64,000 nucleotides of DNA from Acanthosepion pharaonis (GCA_903632075.3 CAHIKZ030001779.1:742501-806500); one strand, 5' to 3'; shown: positions 43,985-56,992, counted from the first letter of the stretch. The notes: a model not told the origin generated them from the letters alone. Numbers and translations: made by a program.

Positions 43985-45990
43985 GTACAAAGCCCAAGGG
44001 CCACTTGAGGCTAACCTCAGACATGAACAGGTTAAGATTGTAGTGATTAGAGAAACATCCTCTTGGGAGTCAGTTCGGCAGAGCAGTAGTTTGGAAGAAG
44101 TTGCTCAAGTGGAACTTACTTCTCACCAGTCGAATACAGAGGGAAGGGGGGTGGTTTGCTACAATATGTGTAGCTTGACAGGTCCTGGCCATGAAGGTTA
44201 AAACTGACAGAATCAAAGAATGCAGTTTGTCCAGGCACTTTTCATGGAAGTAGCTATAGTGAAGTGAGAGGCCTGCCACATCCCATCTGTAAGAGAGAGG
44301 TTGCAGGGTGGAAAATAATTTGTCACCCACAAGAACACAAAGATGCTTTTGAACTCTATCAAGTGGAAAGTGAGGACTGGGCAGCTTCTGACCAAATATG
44401 ATAGCAGTACACCATTTTAGGCCTGATCTGGTTTTTGCAAATGTAGAGGATAGCAGGAGGAGTCAGGTATTTACTGGACTGGTACAAGGAACTGACCTTT
44501 CTCCCTGTATTTTTAGTAATGGATCATATGTATAAGTTCCACTTGAGGCATGGCATGAGTTTAAGGCCAAATAGGGTCTAAAGGCAAAGGGCTTCCCCGA
44601 GGAGACATCTGTTCATTGTGACTGCTAGTAGTTTGGATTCCAATCAGTAATGATGGAATGTAACTTGTTTGGTTTTAAAATCATTGAATGTAACCAACCA
44701 TTTTTCCCCCACTGAGATGTTAGAGCTAGATCAGAGGAGAGATCAGTTGCCAGTCTCTTGCCATCATGAGTTTTGGAGGTGCACCTATATATCATTGTAT
44801 CCTCTACATAGATATTCACAAATAATCTGAGTATACTCTTAGATCATTTATATCAAACAAAAAATAGGGTTGGTCTGAGAAGTGAGCTCTGGGGGATACC
44901 TGTGTTGATTGCTAGGGCCTCAGATGGCTGGCTGTTAACAACTACCTTCAGGGACCTACCTGTTAGGAAGGACTTTATTATTGAGAAGACTCTTCCAGTG
45001 ATTCCATAACTAGAAAGTTTCAGCAGCAATCCTTTGTGCCACACCTTGTTGAAGGCCTTTGAAATACCTAATGCTATAGTCCTTGTGTATTTGTCATCTA
45101 CTGCCTCACTGATTCTGGGAGTAACAGTGGTTAGGATATCAGCAGTGGATATCAAGAGGCTGTTCTTACCTAGGTGCTCAACAATCTTCTTGTTGATTAT
45201 AGCCTCAAAAAGGTTGCTAATGTTACTGAGGAGACTGATGGACTTATACAGAGAGGGGGATGAGTGTTCCTCTGCATTCTTGAAAACCAGGTATATGCTA
45301 GGATTGGGAATAGTTCTGAGTTGATATTCTTAAGGACAGCCACAATGATTTTGTCTTGGCCAGTGCCTTTCTTAGGGTGAAGGCCTTTCATAAATCTTGA
45401 GACTTCTTGGGCTGTAATGAAAATATTACTGAGATTGTACTTAGTGAGATATGAGAAGTTGAGAAAAGGTGGCCTTTGTCATCTAATGTTGAATTCTAGG
45501 CAAAGATCAAAGTGAAGAGCTTCACCTCATCTGTTGAGAAAGATATGACTTCTAGGCCCTTTTTATAATAAGTGGGCACAGCTTTGCCTCTACTCATAAT
45601 TTGGTTGGAATTCTTCCAGCACTTACAGGATTTGTTAGTTTGCTTTCAACTTTGACCAGGACCACTTGTACATTGCTACATTTTGCATTTTCCAGAATTT
45701 TTTTGCATCAATTATGGGTGGTTCTGAATGCAGTAAGAGTCAAACTACACCCCTCCTTGCAACAGATATTGAAGTAGTGAGCTATGGCTGCAGTGCATTC
45801 AGGGGTGAACCAGGGCTAGGTATTTGTTTATTTTTGGTGGGAGGGGTATAAGTCTCTTCATTCCAGAAAGAATCCAATTGTGAGATGAAAGCAGTAGTTT
45901 TGGAGGCAGTATGCTTGAAGAAGGTTGAGAGAGGAGCTTCTACCATAAAAGATCTAAAGTTGTTTCAGTCTGCCTTTGTGTTGGGAAAAA
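43985..45990 (-). mobile_element. Jockey/CR1-like LINE reverse transcriptase, degraded
   Basis: Minus-strand blocks in 5'-3' order are KGLHPKKGTGQDKI, ISTADILTTVTPRISEAVDD, LGISKAFNKVWHKGLL (motif A region), LSSYGITGRVFSIIKSFLTG and LAINTGIPQSSLLRPTLF (motif B). VNIYVEDTMIYRCTS follows, where the usual YADD is YVED, then the thumb and the tail LFSTLQPLSYRWDVAGLSLH. This is the order of a jockey/CR1 LINE polymerase. Frameshifts and the altered catalytic box make it non-functional. The stretch above 45450 is only weakly readable. Confidence 0.82.
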
Positions 45991-46139
45991 TTATTCTATG
46001 GAATGGAAAATCAGGGAATGCTTTTGGTTTGGCATCAATATGGATACAGACTAGAGAATGCTCTGACATGCACAGGGTGTTAAAAATTTTCCTCAGCATA
46101 TTTCAGGGATTAATGTGAGGAAAATGTAGAAGAGGATCA

Positions 46140-46560
46140 TCTGGTATCCTGTCATGTTAAGGTTGATTCTTTGATGTATTGTAATCAACAAATATGGCCA
46201 CATCAATTATTTGGAATTCATTTTCAATTGTGTTGAAAACAACTATATCTGGTTTTCAGTGTTTAATAAAAATCTGTTTGGAAAATCATAGTCCCAGACT
46301 CTCTTTGGCTTGCCTTTTCTTCCATTACTCTCAATTTGTGTACCATTAATAGTGAGTATTTTATGGGTCTTCCTGTCAAGTTTGGCAATTTTGAGCTGCA
46401 TCTATTTTCAAATTATAGCACTGTATTTAACTAGAGTGACTGCCGATGTATTGACTGCTGCAATCAGGTTCTGGAAGTGGAGTTTTGATTTGAATACTAG
46501 TTTGAGTTTCTTCAGATATCTATCCTCAAATCTCTTTCATATCTCTATGTAGTATATCAT
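46140..46560 (-). mobile_element. Second LINE, C-terminal fragment
   Basis: On the minus strand, KSKLHFQNLIAAVNTSAVTL and KLDRKTHKILTINGT match the thumb region of a different LINE reverse transcriptase. KPDIVVFN... and IIDVAIFVDYN appear nearby in another frame and resemble a C-terminal nuclease-like domain of such elements. It directly adjoins the jockey-like LINE but is not the same family. Confidence 0.6.
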
Positions 46561-46843
46561 CAAGTTTGTGAATTCCAAGTTATTTGGATCTGCTTTCATT
46601 TGGATCCATCATGACTTCTTCAGATGGTAGTTCAATACCCCAACAAAGCACCTTCCTTTCTCACTTCATAGTCAACACAGCACATTTGAAAAATCCAAAT
46701 CACTACATTCTTGCACTGTCTTTTATAGGGAATCAACCTGGTTCTTTGATTTTTCAAACAGCTTTAAATCATCTATTCTTTCCAACCTGGTAATCCATTT
46801 TTACCTTCCTGATAAGAACAGGTATCAATTAAATAAAGGTGAG

Positions 46844-46900
46844 CTGAATATAATACTTACAAAATATAAGTATTTATTATATTCAGCTCATCTTGTTTAG
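46844..46900. repeat. Imperfect palindrome
   Basis: 'gtgagctgaatataatactt' pairs with 'tattatattcagctcatc' with a small internal offset. Confidence 0.75.
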
Positions 46901-46983
46901 CATTGGTATTCTGAGTAACTGTTCTATACATCACAGTTATGACATATTCCTTCTTCTTCCTTAAAGTTACTTATAATTTGCAC

Positions 46984-47101
<118 letters not shown>

Positions 47102-47399
47102 GATTAACTTTATTTAGATTTACTGGTAAATAAAAAGTAATGCACAAATGTTCTGGACAAATTCCCAAAATAGAAATGAAGCAAGAAAAATATTTCAGCT
47201 TTCGATTGACTGCTGTTCAAATAATTTGTAAATTTCTGCCAAACAAGCAGGACATGCCATATGCCATATCTAACAACTTACAACATGCACATGTACTTTC
47301 AATGGTTATTGAAGATCTGGTTAGTATAAGTGAAAGTTTTCAGAATAGCAAAGACAAAGGAGATCTCACAAGAATTACATGTGGTAACTGATTATTCTT

Positions 47400-48230
47400 A
47401 GTTATGGATGGGAACATTGAAAGATCACCAGTGAACTGAAAATTCCCATCAGTAAAATTAAAACCATCATTTGAAAATAGAAGGAAAATAACCAAACTGA
47501 TTTGTCCTAAAAGAATATACTCTTAAATTACATGAACGGGAAGTGAGATCCATTTATGGAAAAGGATGCACAAGCCATTTACATCCTGTGGAGAAATTCA
47601 GAAGAATCTGCAGATAGTTGGCAAAGAAGTAAGCAAGGATAAAATTATTTTAACATTCTCCACCTGGTAGGGCTGAATCTGATGACTTAAATTGAACTCT
47701 TTGGTAGTAAAAGTTCAAGAGAAAGAAGAACACTTTATGCAATCACTAACATGATAGTTAAACATGATCATAAAAATGTAATGATTTAAGGTTCTTTTCC
47801 TCCAGTCAGACATGTGCCTAATATATCATTGAAGAAACATTGCATAGTGCTACATATCACAAAATACTGAAGAATCTGATTCTATCAGTGAAATTTCTTA
47901 AACTACTGATGGGTTGGAATTTTTTTTAGCACGATAACAATCAGAAGCCTACTACTGTAAAAATGAAAGAGTGGTTCCACATAAAAAAGAAATTTTTCAG
48001 AATGGCCCAATCAATCATATCACCTAAATTCCATATAATATTCACAGAAGGGGCTTAAGCATCATAAGAGAAATCTCCAAAATTTAATTGATCATCCCTG
48101 GGGAGGAATCAATTGGGGTGGAAAGAATTGGTGATTATATTAATATGTAACTGATTACAAATGTCTAACAGCCATCATAGTAAATAATGGCTAAACAAAT
48201 AAATACTGAATGCTTCTGCATATTACTTTC
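47400..48230 (+). mobile_element. Degraded Tc1-like transposon
   Basis: In shifting plus-strand frames, YAITNMIVKHDHKNVMI and HDNNQKPTTVKMKEWFHIKK are readable, matching the HGGGSVMVWG and HDNDPKHT..VKEWL regions of Tc1 transposases. PKFNPI-like remnants follow. Many stops are present. Confidence 0.6.
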
Positions 48231-48389
48231 TCTTGTATTAATTAATTTGTGTAGGCAACTGTAGCAAAAAAAAGCTTTAAACTTATTGTAGTATTAATAC
48301 CTGCAATCATTTTCTCTCTCTCTCGTCTGCAACACTTGTAGCCAATTCAACACAACAGTCAGCTGTCTTTTTCCTCACTAATTCTAATC

Positions 48390-48535
48390 TAAATAAATGC
48401 TTCGGTTTGAAATTCCAACATGTATCACCTCAAGAAGGCCAAAGTGTACAATGGCTGAAACATTGTGAATATGACAATAAAGATGAGGACAATAGTCCGA
48501 ACAATATAAATAGTGTAAATAGTTTCCTAAGTATG
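48390..48535 (+). repeat. Isolated Penelope-type right end
   Basis: 'tttgaaattccaacatgtat', 'cacctcaagaaggccaaagt', 'ggctgaaacattgtg' and 'gatgaggacaatagtccgaa' repeat, in order, the right end of the Penelope element. No left arm is attached. Confidence 0.75.
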
Positions 48536-48585
48536 TAATATATTCAAGTTTTAAGATCACATGCACAGATGAATTAATTAGAGGA

Positions 48586-50762
48586 CTGTGGTAAGACAAC
48601 CCAATTACCTCCCCTGTCTTATGATTTGTATAAATAAGTCACACCATCTTAGCCAAAATGGCAAGAATCTTCAGTTACATTCAATAAAGACACATTAAGC
48701 CAAACTAGACTCTGAGTTTTCATTACAATTTATTGAACGTAATTATGGACAATATCTTAAACCAGAATGTTTCGACTTAGACTCTGCAGACCTATCTTCT
48801 ACTGGTGCCTGGCAATACTGGAAACAATTATTTGAAGTATTCGTGCTTGATCTTCAGTGCTTAAAAATCTTCCAAGTGACGACAGCAGATCAGGTAATGG
48901 GTGATTTTATTCCTTTATAAATGGATTAGAATCAAACTATATCCATCAAAGATAGCTGTAAAATAAATAACTAGATTTAGTTACTGCTCATTAACAGGTA
49001 CTGATCTTAGGAATGGCAGAAAAGCAATTTTGTTCATACCTACAAAAAAGTGTTTCAGAGGCTACACTAAGTACTCAAACTCCTACTAGTCCACCAGTTC
49101 AAATGACCCAAACAGTGGAAAAAAGACAGTCCCCTACAACAGACTTCCTCATTTCTGCCCCTCCCCCATCAGTTCAAAATCTTCTCTCTCTGGAAGACAC
49201 TGCATACACTGCTAGTGCTGCAGGCAGTTATTTTTGCACTCTCAAACTTCACCCCAAATTTTATTGCCCAGCCAGGGAAACTAAATACCACAAGTGTGGA
49301 AAGAAAGGACATTTCTCTAAGGTTGGTTGATCAACCTTTTTTCACCTGGTTTGAATGTTCCTATTGTGATTAGTATTGTATCAACTGCAGACCCTAAATA
49401 TTTTTCAAAGTTAAATTTATTTACATTAAAAATAAACAAGGTAGAAATGAATGCTTTAGTCAACACAGTTAGTTCAGAAGTTTTATTAGTGCTGATATTA
49501 CAAAAAGAAACAGATTTAAAATCATACATTGTCATAGTCAGGTGGCTATGGTGAGCACTTCAATATCTTTGTAGGTTAGAGGATATATTTTGGTTGGCAT
49601 TAGTGTAGTTAGTTTGATTCAACAATCAAACTAACTACACTAATGCCAAATTTTTTGTGATGCCAAATCTGTGCTGTGATGTCATACTGGGCCATGATTT
49701 CTTCAAACAGCATTCTAGTATTAACCTCCTTTTTTGGGGCCCTAAACTGGTGTTGAATATCTGTGGGTTGGCCAATATAAATGTACAATACCCCTCTCTG
49801 TTTGAAAACATAAGCAAAAAACTGTAAACCAGTGACCACCAAATCTTGAAAATATTTTCTTGACAAAACATTTATTCAAGCAAGAATGTTAAGAGAAGGA
49901 ATAATCAAAGAAAGCAGATCACCATGGAGAGCACAAGTATTAATAATGTCCTCTGATAATAATAAAAAAAAAGGATGGTCATAGACTACTCCCAAACTAT
50001 ATATATAGATGCATACCCTATATCCTATATTGATATAAACAAGATTGCCAAATACAGAATATTTAGCATGCTAGACTGAAGGAGTGCTTACCACCAAGTA
50101 GCTATAGAAACTTTTGAAGCCTGCAGATGACTTTATCAGTTCCAATGGATTCCATTTGGGGTCACTAACAGGGTTTCTAGTTTTCAGAAGGTCTTCGATA
50201 AAATAATTCTTGAAGAAAAACTACAAGGCACCTTTGCCTACATAGATAACGTGTCAGTGTGTGACCATGACTGGCCCAACCATAATCACAAACTAAAACA
50301 GCTTTTGGCGGCTGTCAAGAAATATAATCTTATACTCAACCATGATAAGACTTCTTATGGGTCAACAACCATTAGACTACTTGATATATATTGTGGGTAA
50401 ACGAATCATGAAACTAAACCCTGAATGGCTAAAACCACTGTTAAAACTACCTATTTCCCAACACTATATCCACCTTGCAACAAATCATTGGTATGTTTGC
50501 ACATTATTCTCAAATATCAAAATTTCCTTTACCTTCTTCTGCTGTTAAAGCCTTTGAGGAGGAGTTAAAAAAGAGATAATGCCTACTCAGCCATCACTTT
50601 GGTGAATTCTGACATTCCCCTACAAGTAAAGACCGACACTTCCAATCATGCCATAGATGCTGCATTAAGGCAATCTGGGCACCCTGGGCCAAAACGGCAA
50701 GACTTTTCAGTTATGTTCAATAAAGGCACATTAAGCCAAACTAGACTCCAAATTTCATTACA
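48586..50762 (+). mobile_element. Second gypsy-type retrotransposon, internally deleted
   Basis: An LTR-like start (48586-48727) has a TATA-like 'gtataaataag', 'ttcaataaagacacattaag' and 'ccaaactagactc'. The last two recur at about 50687-50762 next to the RNase H remnant. Between them are gag (YHKCGKKGHFSKV zinc knuckle, 49287-49325), protease (EMNALVNTVSSEVL, catalytic DTG changed; VILGHDFFKQH) and reverse transcriptase (SRSPWRAQVLIMSS, FHLGSLTGFLVFRR, FAYIDNVSVC). A start of RNase H (VKTDTSNHAIDAAL) follows. Integrase is missing. Confidence 0.8.
49594..49649. repeat. Perfect 26-bp palindrome with 4-nt spacer inside the gypsy element
   Basis: Arms 49594-49619 and 49624-49649 ('ttggcattagtgtagttagt' outward part) are exact reverse complements. 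It lies in the protease part of the retroelement. Confidence 0.95.
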
Positions 50763-50779
50763 AGAACCAATTCTTCTTA

Positions 50780-51640
50780 GAAATAAAACTTCTTTTATTT
50801 TAATTTCTTGAAAACATTTTGATGACTCAAAGGTTATTGGTTTCAATCCCAATGGGAATGACTGCAAAACACATGCCTCTTGTCTTGAAGTCAGAATTCT
50901 ACTTTCACTTGTCCAAACTTGCTTTTGTGTGTCAATGCCAATTCTTAGTTTGTGAACTTTTGTCATATTGCTGTTGCTTTGCTTTATTACTGTTGACTTG
51001 CCTTACATATATTGTTTGCTTGCTTTATATTACTTTTTGCACTGTTCTTTTCTTTTTCTTGCTTATTGCAGACTTTGTCATTTCTATTTGTTGGATAGTT
51101 CTGCTACTTATTTTGCATTTTGACAATGTCTATTCTTTCCACAAAGGTAACAAGTGAGAATTTCAACATTTGTTATTTATCTTTCTCCTAGAAAATTTGA
51201 CAACTTATGTGAATACATATGGTCTTGACTGCGCTCCTTAAAACTTTATGATTCTTGATGTCATAATGAACTGCTTCTATTTTTTTTCTTTTCTTAATTA
51301 CTTTTCATTTCTTTATTCAACATTGATCAGCTTTTTTAATTTAATCGCTTTTTTTATTCCCACTTATCCAGTTGTGATGATATGTGTTATGTGTTTGACA
51401 GACAAGAACAAGAAAAGGCTTTCTGGGAATCTAGGTAGGACATTTAACCTGTGAGATAGAGTCTTTAAGACATATAGTAGAATAGATAACAAATCCTTGA
51501 GTGCGTTGCTAGTTACATCTTTTTATCCTGTCCCCTCCTCTGGAAGTGTTACCCAATAAGATCCTTTACCTCAATGGAATGTGTGAAATTTATCCCAGAT
51601 TTCCCACATGAAAGGGTTAAGGTTAAATGTGGCAGAATTG
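50780..51640. other. T-rich low-complexity DNA, no confident gene
   Basis: A 112-codon hydrophobic reading frame at 50819-51157 arises from T-rich sequence and resembles low-complexity DNA near 5930-6030. I do not call it a membrane protein. Confidence 0.45.
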
Positions 51641-51649
51641 ATAAATGCA

Positions 51650-52340
51650 ATAGTGGCATGAAAGATTAGAGCAGACAATTTGCTCTATTAGGCAGAAGAA
51701 TAAAGACTCAAACTCCTGCTCAGGGTGTAACAATAGAAGAAGAAAATGTTTATTTACATACACAAAAACAGATAAAAGGATATATACAAATTAGAGAGAA
51801 AGAAAAGGAGAATAAAATTCCTTTATCTTAAAGGAAGAAAAAATGTTCATAAAAAGGCTTGCTCAAAATATTTCTTCGAGCACCTAAAAGTTCTTTAAGT
51901 GAGTAAATTGTTCTTAAGGAGTTAACACTCACATAGATTTCTTCAGAACGCTTGTTGAAGAGGAAAATGTATGAATATTGTAGTTGAGTGAGTTCATAGG
52001 CTGACAATTCTAGGTGCAAGGAAGCATATCTCAATTAGGTTTTAGTAGAGGGCTGACATTCTGTCTTTAGAGCCCAGCAGGTAGATTTCTTTCTTGAAAC
52101 AGGTCCCGAAGATGACTGGTGTTCTATCGCCAACCTGATATTATCACAGATAGCATCAAATACTCGCCGCCAAAGAGGTGCATATTCTCCATATTTATTG
52201 AGATTAGAAGGCTCAGAAATATTAGGAACTTTTCCCTTCAAAATTGCTATACACTCTCCTGGCCCTCTAATTCATCAGAAAATATATTCGTATCTCTGGT
52301 TTTTGGAAGCAAGGGTCTGACAAGATGTGAATGTTAAAAC
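51650..52340 (-). other. Unclassified coding-like remnant
   Basis: The minus strand reads LNKYGEYAPLWRRVFDAICD and HQSSSGPVSRKKSTCWAL. After a stop it continues open as LRYASLHLELSAYELTQLQY. It looks like an old protein-coding sequence, probably from a mobile element, but I cannot name the family. Confidence 0.35.
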
Positions 52341-52834
52341 CAACTTTATGGCACCATGGTCAGGATAAGGGTGATCAAATTACTTTTTATATTTTCTATC
52401 TCTCTCATTTGTCAGAAAATATATTCTTATCTCTGATAAGGATCAAGGCTTTGGGAGCTGGATTTTAAAGGAGGGGTAAAAGTTGGCGCAAAGATCAGAA
52501 AAGAGGCGAGAACATGAACTTGTAAAACATTGTAGTGGTTCTCAAATTCTAATAGGAATTAATTATATAAATATTGTTTTTGGAGTTAAAGGGAGATGAC
52601 TATGAAAACAGTGACTGTTTAATATATGTATACAATATACATATACAACAATATGAAGAATTTTTATTTCCCCTGCTTTTCTTCTTTCTCCTTTCATTTA
52701 TCTTCTATTTTTTCTTTTCAGTCAGTTATGTGCCATGCGTGATACACAATTAGACGATCATGTATCTTTCAATACATGACTGATGAGGCAGATTTTTTCC
52801 CACAGGAGGCTGCCATTTCTTTCTGTGGTAGACC

Positions 52835-53025
52835 AGTTGCCATCCAAGGCCATAGAAAACAGTCTGTCCTGCTATTTACCCATAGCTGGAGGGAGGAGAA
52901 GAGGATTTATACCTTTCCCAAGGGTATTAGCATGTAAGTGAATGTAATGAATTCAACTGGAATTGGAACTCAGCTCTCCAATTCCTCAATCCGAGCCACT
53001 ATCCATTACTCCACCGTGTCTCCTA
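52835..53025 (-). repeat. tRNA-derived SINE family C, copy 3
   Basis: On the minus strand: GGTGGAGTAATGGATAGTGG (A box) and GAGTTCCAATTCC (B box), then the family C body including the antisense of 'ttacccatagctggagg'. Confidence 0.7.
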
Positions 53026-53029
53026 TTTT

Positions 53030-53660
53030 TTCTTTTAATCATTGCTAAAATTGTTTTCTAGTTTCTCTTTGATAAACATATTTGATTTTTTATTTTCTCA
53101 TTTCTTGTAAGATAGGGAGATATGCTAATTTCTTTTTTTTCTTTATAGGTAACTTGAAGAAGGTTTATGAATGCCAAAAGGCTTGAACTCTCAAGGTCAA
53201 ACATCCAAATCAGGCATAATTTCTACAAGATACCTTAGCCTAAAAGTGATAGGAACTGTCTAGCTTAATAGGGCTAAATTGATTTGACATACACATAGAT
53301 GTTAAGGGCTGAATATCATTTCTGAATTCAAATCTCTGAGTGGCTTGGCACTCCTCAGTTTACTGAGAAATTCAATCAAAAGATTTTATAAATTTCTCAT
53401 GTGATTCAAAGTTTTGTTTCAAAATTTCATCAATTTTCATTTAGTTTAACCCATTGATATCACCTCAGACCATAACTAGGATGACACATTTCCAACACAA
53501 CCAAATTGTCTATATTTTTACTCTTTATAATAATGACATTAAATGAAATAAATTATATTTTTATACTTGTTTGTTGGTGATCCCTAATAAAAATATGTTG
53601 ACAGCAATTTGAAGTCTAAACTAAAAATTCTATACTATCATTTAATTAATACATCATATG
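53030..53660. other. Non-coding AT-rich DNA
   Basis: No gene. 'cttgaagaaggtttatgaat' at about 53154 is faintly like a Penelope terminus. Confidence 0.45.
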
Positions 53661-53682
53661 ATAAGTATATATATATATATAA

Positions 53683-54058
53683 TACAGTTCAAAAAGTTTG
53701 AAAACCCCAAAGAATTAGCATGGGATGAACTTTACATAAGATTAAAAAAAAAAAAAAAATGAAAAAGAGCTCTTAGAGTCATTTAAAAAAGAATGGAATC
53801 AGTTATCTAACATTGAGAAACTTTTGCAATGAATGCCAAAAATTTGTGCTGCAGCGCTAAAAGAGGCTATTTTGATGAGAGCAAAATTTAATCATAAAAT
53901 GCTTTTTTTCCTTTTGTCATGATAAAATTTCTAATACAAAATCATGTTTCACTTTTTTTTAACTGTGAATAATAATTTTCTCTTATTTAAATTACAAAAC
54001 AACTATTTTGGGGTCAATTTAAAAAATTACCAGGGTGTCTGCAAACATTTGAACTGTA
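53683..54058 (+). mobile_element. Short Tc1-like element with both ends
   Basis: The left end is 'tacagttcaaaaagtttgaa' and the right end in reverse complement is 'tacagttcaaatgtttgcag', then 'acaccctgg'. Between are the last transposase codons, KEWNQLSNIEKLLQ and MPKICAAALKEAILM, so most of the gene has been lost. It sits between two TA-rich tracts. Confidence 0.75.

Positions 54059-54061
<3 letters not shown>

Positions 54062-54095
<34 letters not shown>
54062..54095. repeat. (TA)n microsatellite
   Basis: Alternating TA at the right end of the Tc1-like element, whose target is TA. Confidence 0.95.
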
Positions 54096-54098
<3 letters not shown>

Positions 54099-54099
54099 G

Positions 54100-55010
54100 G
54101 ATGTTTTGTTTTTAATATTCTGAATATATTATTTGGTTTATTTGAAAATCTATGTTAATTTTCGAAGAAAAATTTCTATTTACAATCATTGGTTTGTAAA
54201 ATCTATCACATAATAAAAGAAAAATGTAACATGTCTATAACATAATCATTAATCATTATTAATTTCCTCATCTTTGTTGTATTTTTGTTGTTTTTTTCAC
54301 ATTTGAATAAAATGAAGTCAAAATAATAAACAGGGAGTATAACTGAAGAATCAAAAAGTTTTAAGAATGTGCATACATAATATCCTTGGGTAACTTTATC
54401 ATCAAACCAATCATTAATAGTTTATAAGAACCATTAATCATGAAAGAACAAGTGATGAACTTTGAATTCCATAAATGTATGTGTGTATGCATGCAAATTT
54501 CAGTTGGAGGTTTGTGAGTTAAGTTCAATGTTTAGGAGATGATCCCAAGAATGCAAAGGCACTAAACTTGTACAAGCGAGGAAAAGCTCTCCCAATACAA
54601 GATTCAGTAACCATTAAAAAGATCAGAGGGACTACTGCCAAAAGGCTGAACAGAAAAATAAAAAAAACAACAATGACAAAAACTTAAACCAAACCAAGCA
54701 CATACAACTATTAAAAACCTTGTCTAACAATATTCAGAAAAGAGTGATCATTATTTTTGTTTGAGTTATTCATTCATCCTTGACATTTTGAATTCCCCCA
54801 CCACTATCTGCTCTCCTGAACCATAAAATATATACTTACTGTGTTAGTACAAAAATATAAGTCACTGTAGACACTATGCTCAGAATGCTCAGAAGTATGT
54901 ATACCTATGCTTGATTGATTATGCAAAAGTGTTTAAATTGTCACAAAGAACTAGGTAATCTTGACATATGCGAGAAGGATATTAGAATAATCCAGAACCT
55001 ATATTGGCAG
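54100..55010. other. Non-coding AT-rich DNA
   Basis: No gene recognised. Confidence 0.5.
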
Positions 55011-55019
55011 TGACCCACC

Positions 55020-55935
55020 TGCATATGGATAGGAATTGAGTTCAGTAAATACTCAAAAAATAAAAATATACAGCATGGCCATTCTGAGAGAACTGGAAGT
55101 GCTACCAGGATTCATTATTGGCAGTTACAGTCTTAACAACCTAAGATATGCAATTGAGACAGCACTGATAGCAGATATGGAAAGGAAACTAAAAGAACTC
55201 CTACAGAATGTAGAGAAGGAAAGTGAGACGAAAAGATTAGACATCAATTAACAAGAAGACTGAATGCATGGTTGTTAAGGAAAGGAATATTCAATTTACA
55301 AATTGGAGATACCAAAATGAAACAGGTGCAACAATTTAAATAGCTGGGGAGCATATTAACAGAGGACGGAAAGTGCAACAAAGAAATCCAAAGGTGCATT
55401 GAAATAGCAAAAGATGTCTTCCAAAAGCTGATCAACATATTAAGAAACAGAAAAATATTGTTAATTTCAAAGAAAACAGTACTGAAATGTTATATCATAT
55501 CAGTCCTTGTCCAGCACTCACTGCCATATATGGCAGTGAATGCTGGACAATCTCACAGATAAGAAGAGACTGGAAGCAACAGAAATATGGCTCTACAGGC
55601 AGATGCTGAGAATACCATGGACTGAACATGTGAGCAACAGCAAAATTCTAGAAACAGTGACAAAAAGGATACTTATACTTAATGCCAGGAAGAGATAGTT
55701 GAAATTTCTGTGGCGCATAATAAGGAAAGAGGGCTTGGAAAATTTGATACTCACAAGAGTGATTCAAGGTTAGAGAGACAGTAGAAATCAATGTATAACC
55801 TCACTGGCAAGCTTGAGGGAATCGATGGCAGAGCAGAGATTGGGAGAAATGGCAAAAGGACACAGAACAAGAAATTGTGGAGAGCCATGATCACTAACAT
55901 CCTGAAAAGACATAGTGCATAGAAGATGCAATACA
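55020..55935 (+). mobile_element. Non-LTR retrotransposon, C-terminal half (LINE family X, copy 1)
   Basis: Reads NLRYAIETALIADMERKLKE, where YADDT of the active site has become YAIET. Then come TKMKQVQQFK, LGSILTEDGK, IEIAKDVFQKLINILRNRK and ECWTISQ, with a tail including LWRAMITNILKRHS. This is a LINE thumb and tail. Stops and frameshifts are present. The same tail is on the minus strand at 56790-58100. Confidence 0.8.
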
Positions 55936-55949
55936 TTGGTTTAAAAGTA

Positions 55950-56780
55950 AAAAGACATTTTTTTCTATTTCACATCAGTTATCACTGTGCAAAAAAAAAT
56001 CACAATTTACTACAAGATGAAAATGCTGGATATCGCTGCTTGAAGAAACTTTCTGTATATTAGCCAGAAAATCCACAAAGCCTCATGATTTCATATTTAC
56101 TTGAACCAGAGCAGCATTTCATTTTTACATCTCATGTAATCTATAGGTAAAATCAATGATTAATTAAAATACTAAAATAAGCTATAAGTTTTGCTAATAT
56201 AGAAATGACACTTTCTGTGCATATCTGTGCCTCTGTTCATGTAAAACACTAACTGAAAAGTATTAACAGTGTGAAGTATTTTGTGAAATTTCATGACAAA
56301 TTAAAACCTTTCTTATATATCCAAATATTTTACATATAATTGCACTTTTCTATCTTAATTTCATGACCACTGACAATTCATTTCTTTCTGATATCATTGA
56401 ATTTTTATAATAAAATCATTTAAAATGCATTTATATGATACATATAAGCACCATATTCTGTCAGTAATGCGAGCAGTAAATTCCTGACCATGAACAATCA
56501 ATTTCTTCCTCCTTTTCAATATATTCCTGTATGATCATTAGTAATGCATTATAAATGTAATAAACTATTCCATCAGTAAATTTTATTAATTCCTGACCAC
56601 TGACAATGCACAACAGACAGAGTAAGTATTAAAAGAAAAAAGAACTTATAAAATTAATGTGTAATTAAGAAATTTGTTTTCTTTACTGTCAGAAAATAAT
56701 GAGTTACTAAGTGTAACTGATTAAATCTAAGAGGGAAAGTGGTTAAATGAAGGTAAATTCAATAAAAAAAGCTGAAATAT
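55950..56780. other. Non-coding AT-rich DNA
   Basis: No gene recognised. 'cctgaccatgaacaatcaat' and 'cctgaccactgacaatgcac' recur at about 56484 and 56594 as a loose local repeat. Confidence 0.45.
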
Positions 56781-56992
56781 ACCTATACATTTTCTGTGTG
56801 CTGTGACCCTTTAGAATGTTGGCAATCATGGCTCTCCACAATTTCCTGTCCTTTGTAAATTTTAGTGAATTTTGTCTTTTTGCTACCCTATTCTACCAAA
56901 CATTTACACAAGACCGTTAGATAGGTTAGGCGATGCTTTTCTCTACCCTGTCTTGCCTTCAATATGTCTTGCTAATGTCAAATGTTCTAAGC

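Noticed and set aside
49609..49871. Two overlapping minus-strand frames of 78-85 codons
   Set aside because: They are the shadow of gypsy protease sequence on the plus strand (VILGHDFFKQH) and cross the palindrome.
50819..51157. Hydrophobic 112-codon frame resembling a membrane protein
   Set aside because: Made by T-rich low-complexity DNA, a similar composition appears at 5912-6268, and there is no domain or splice support.
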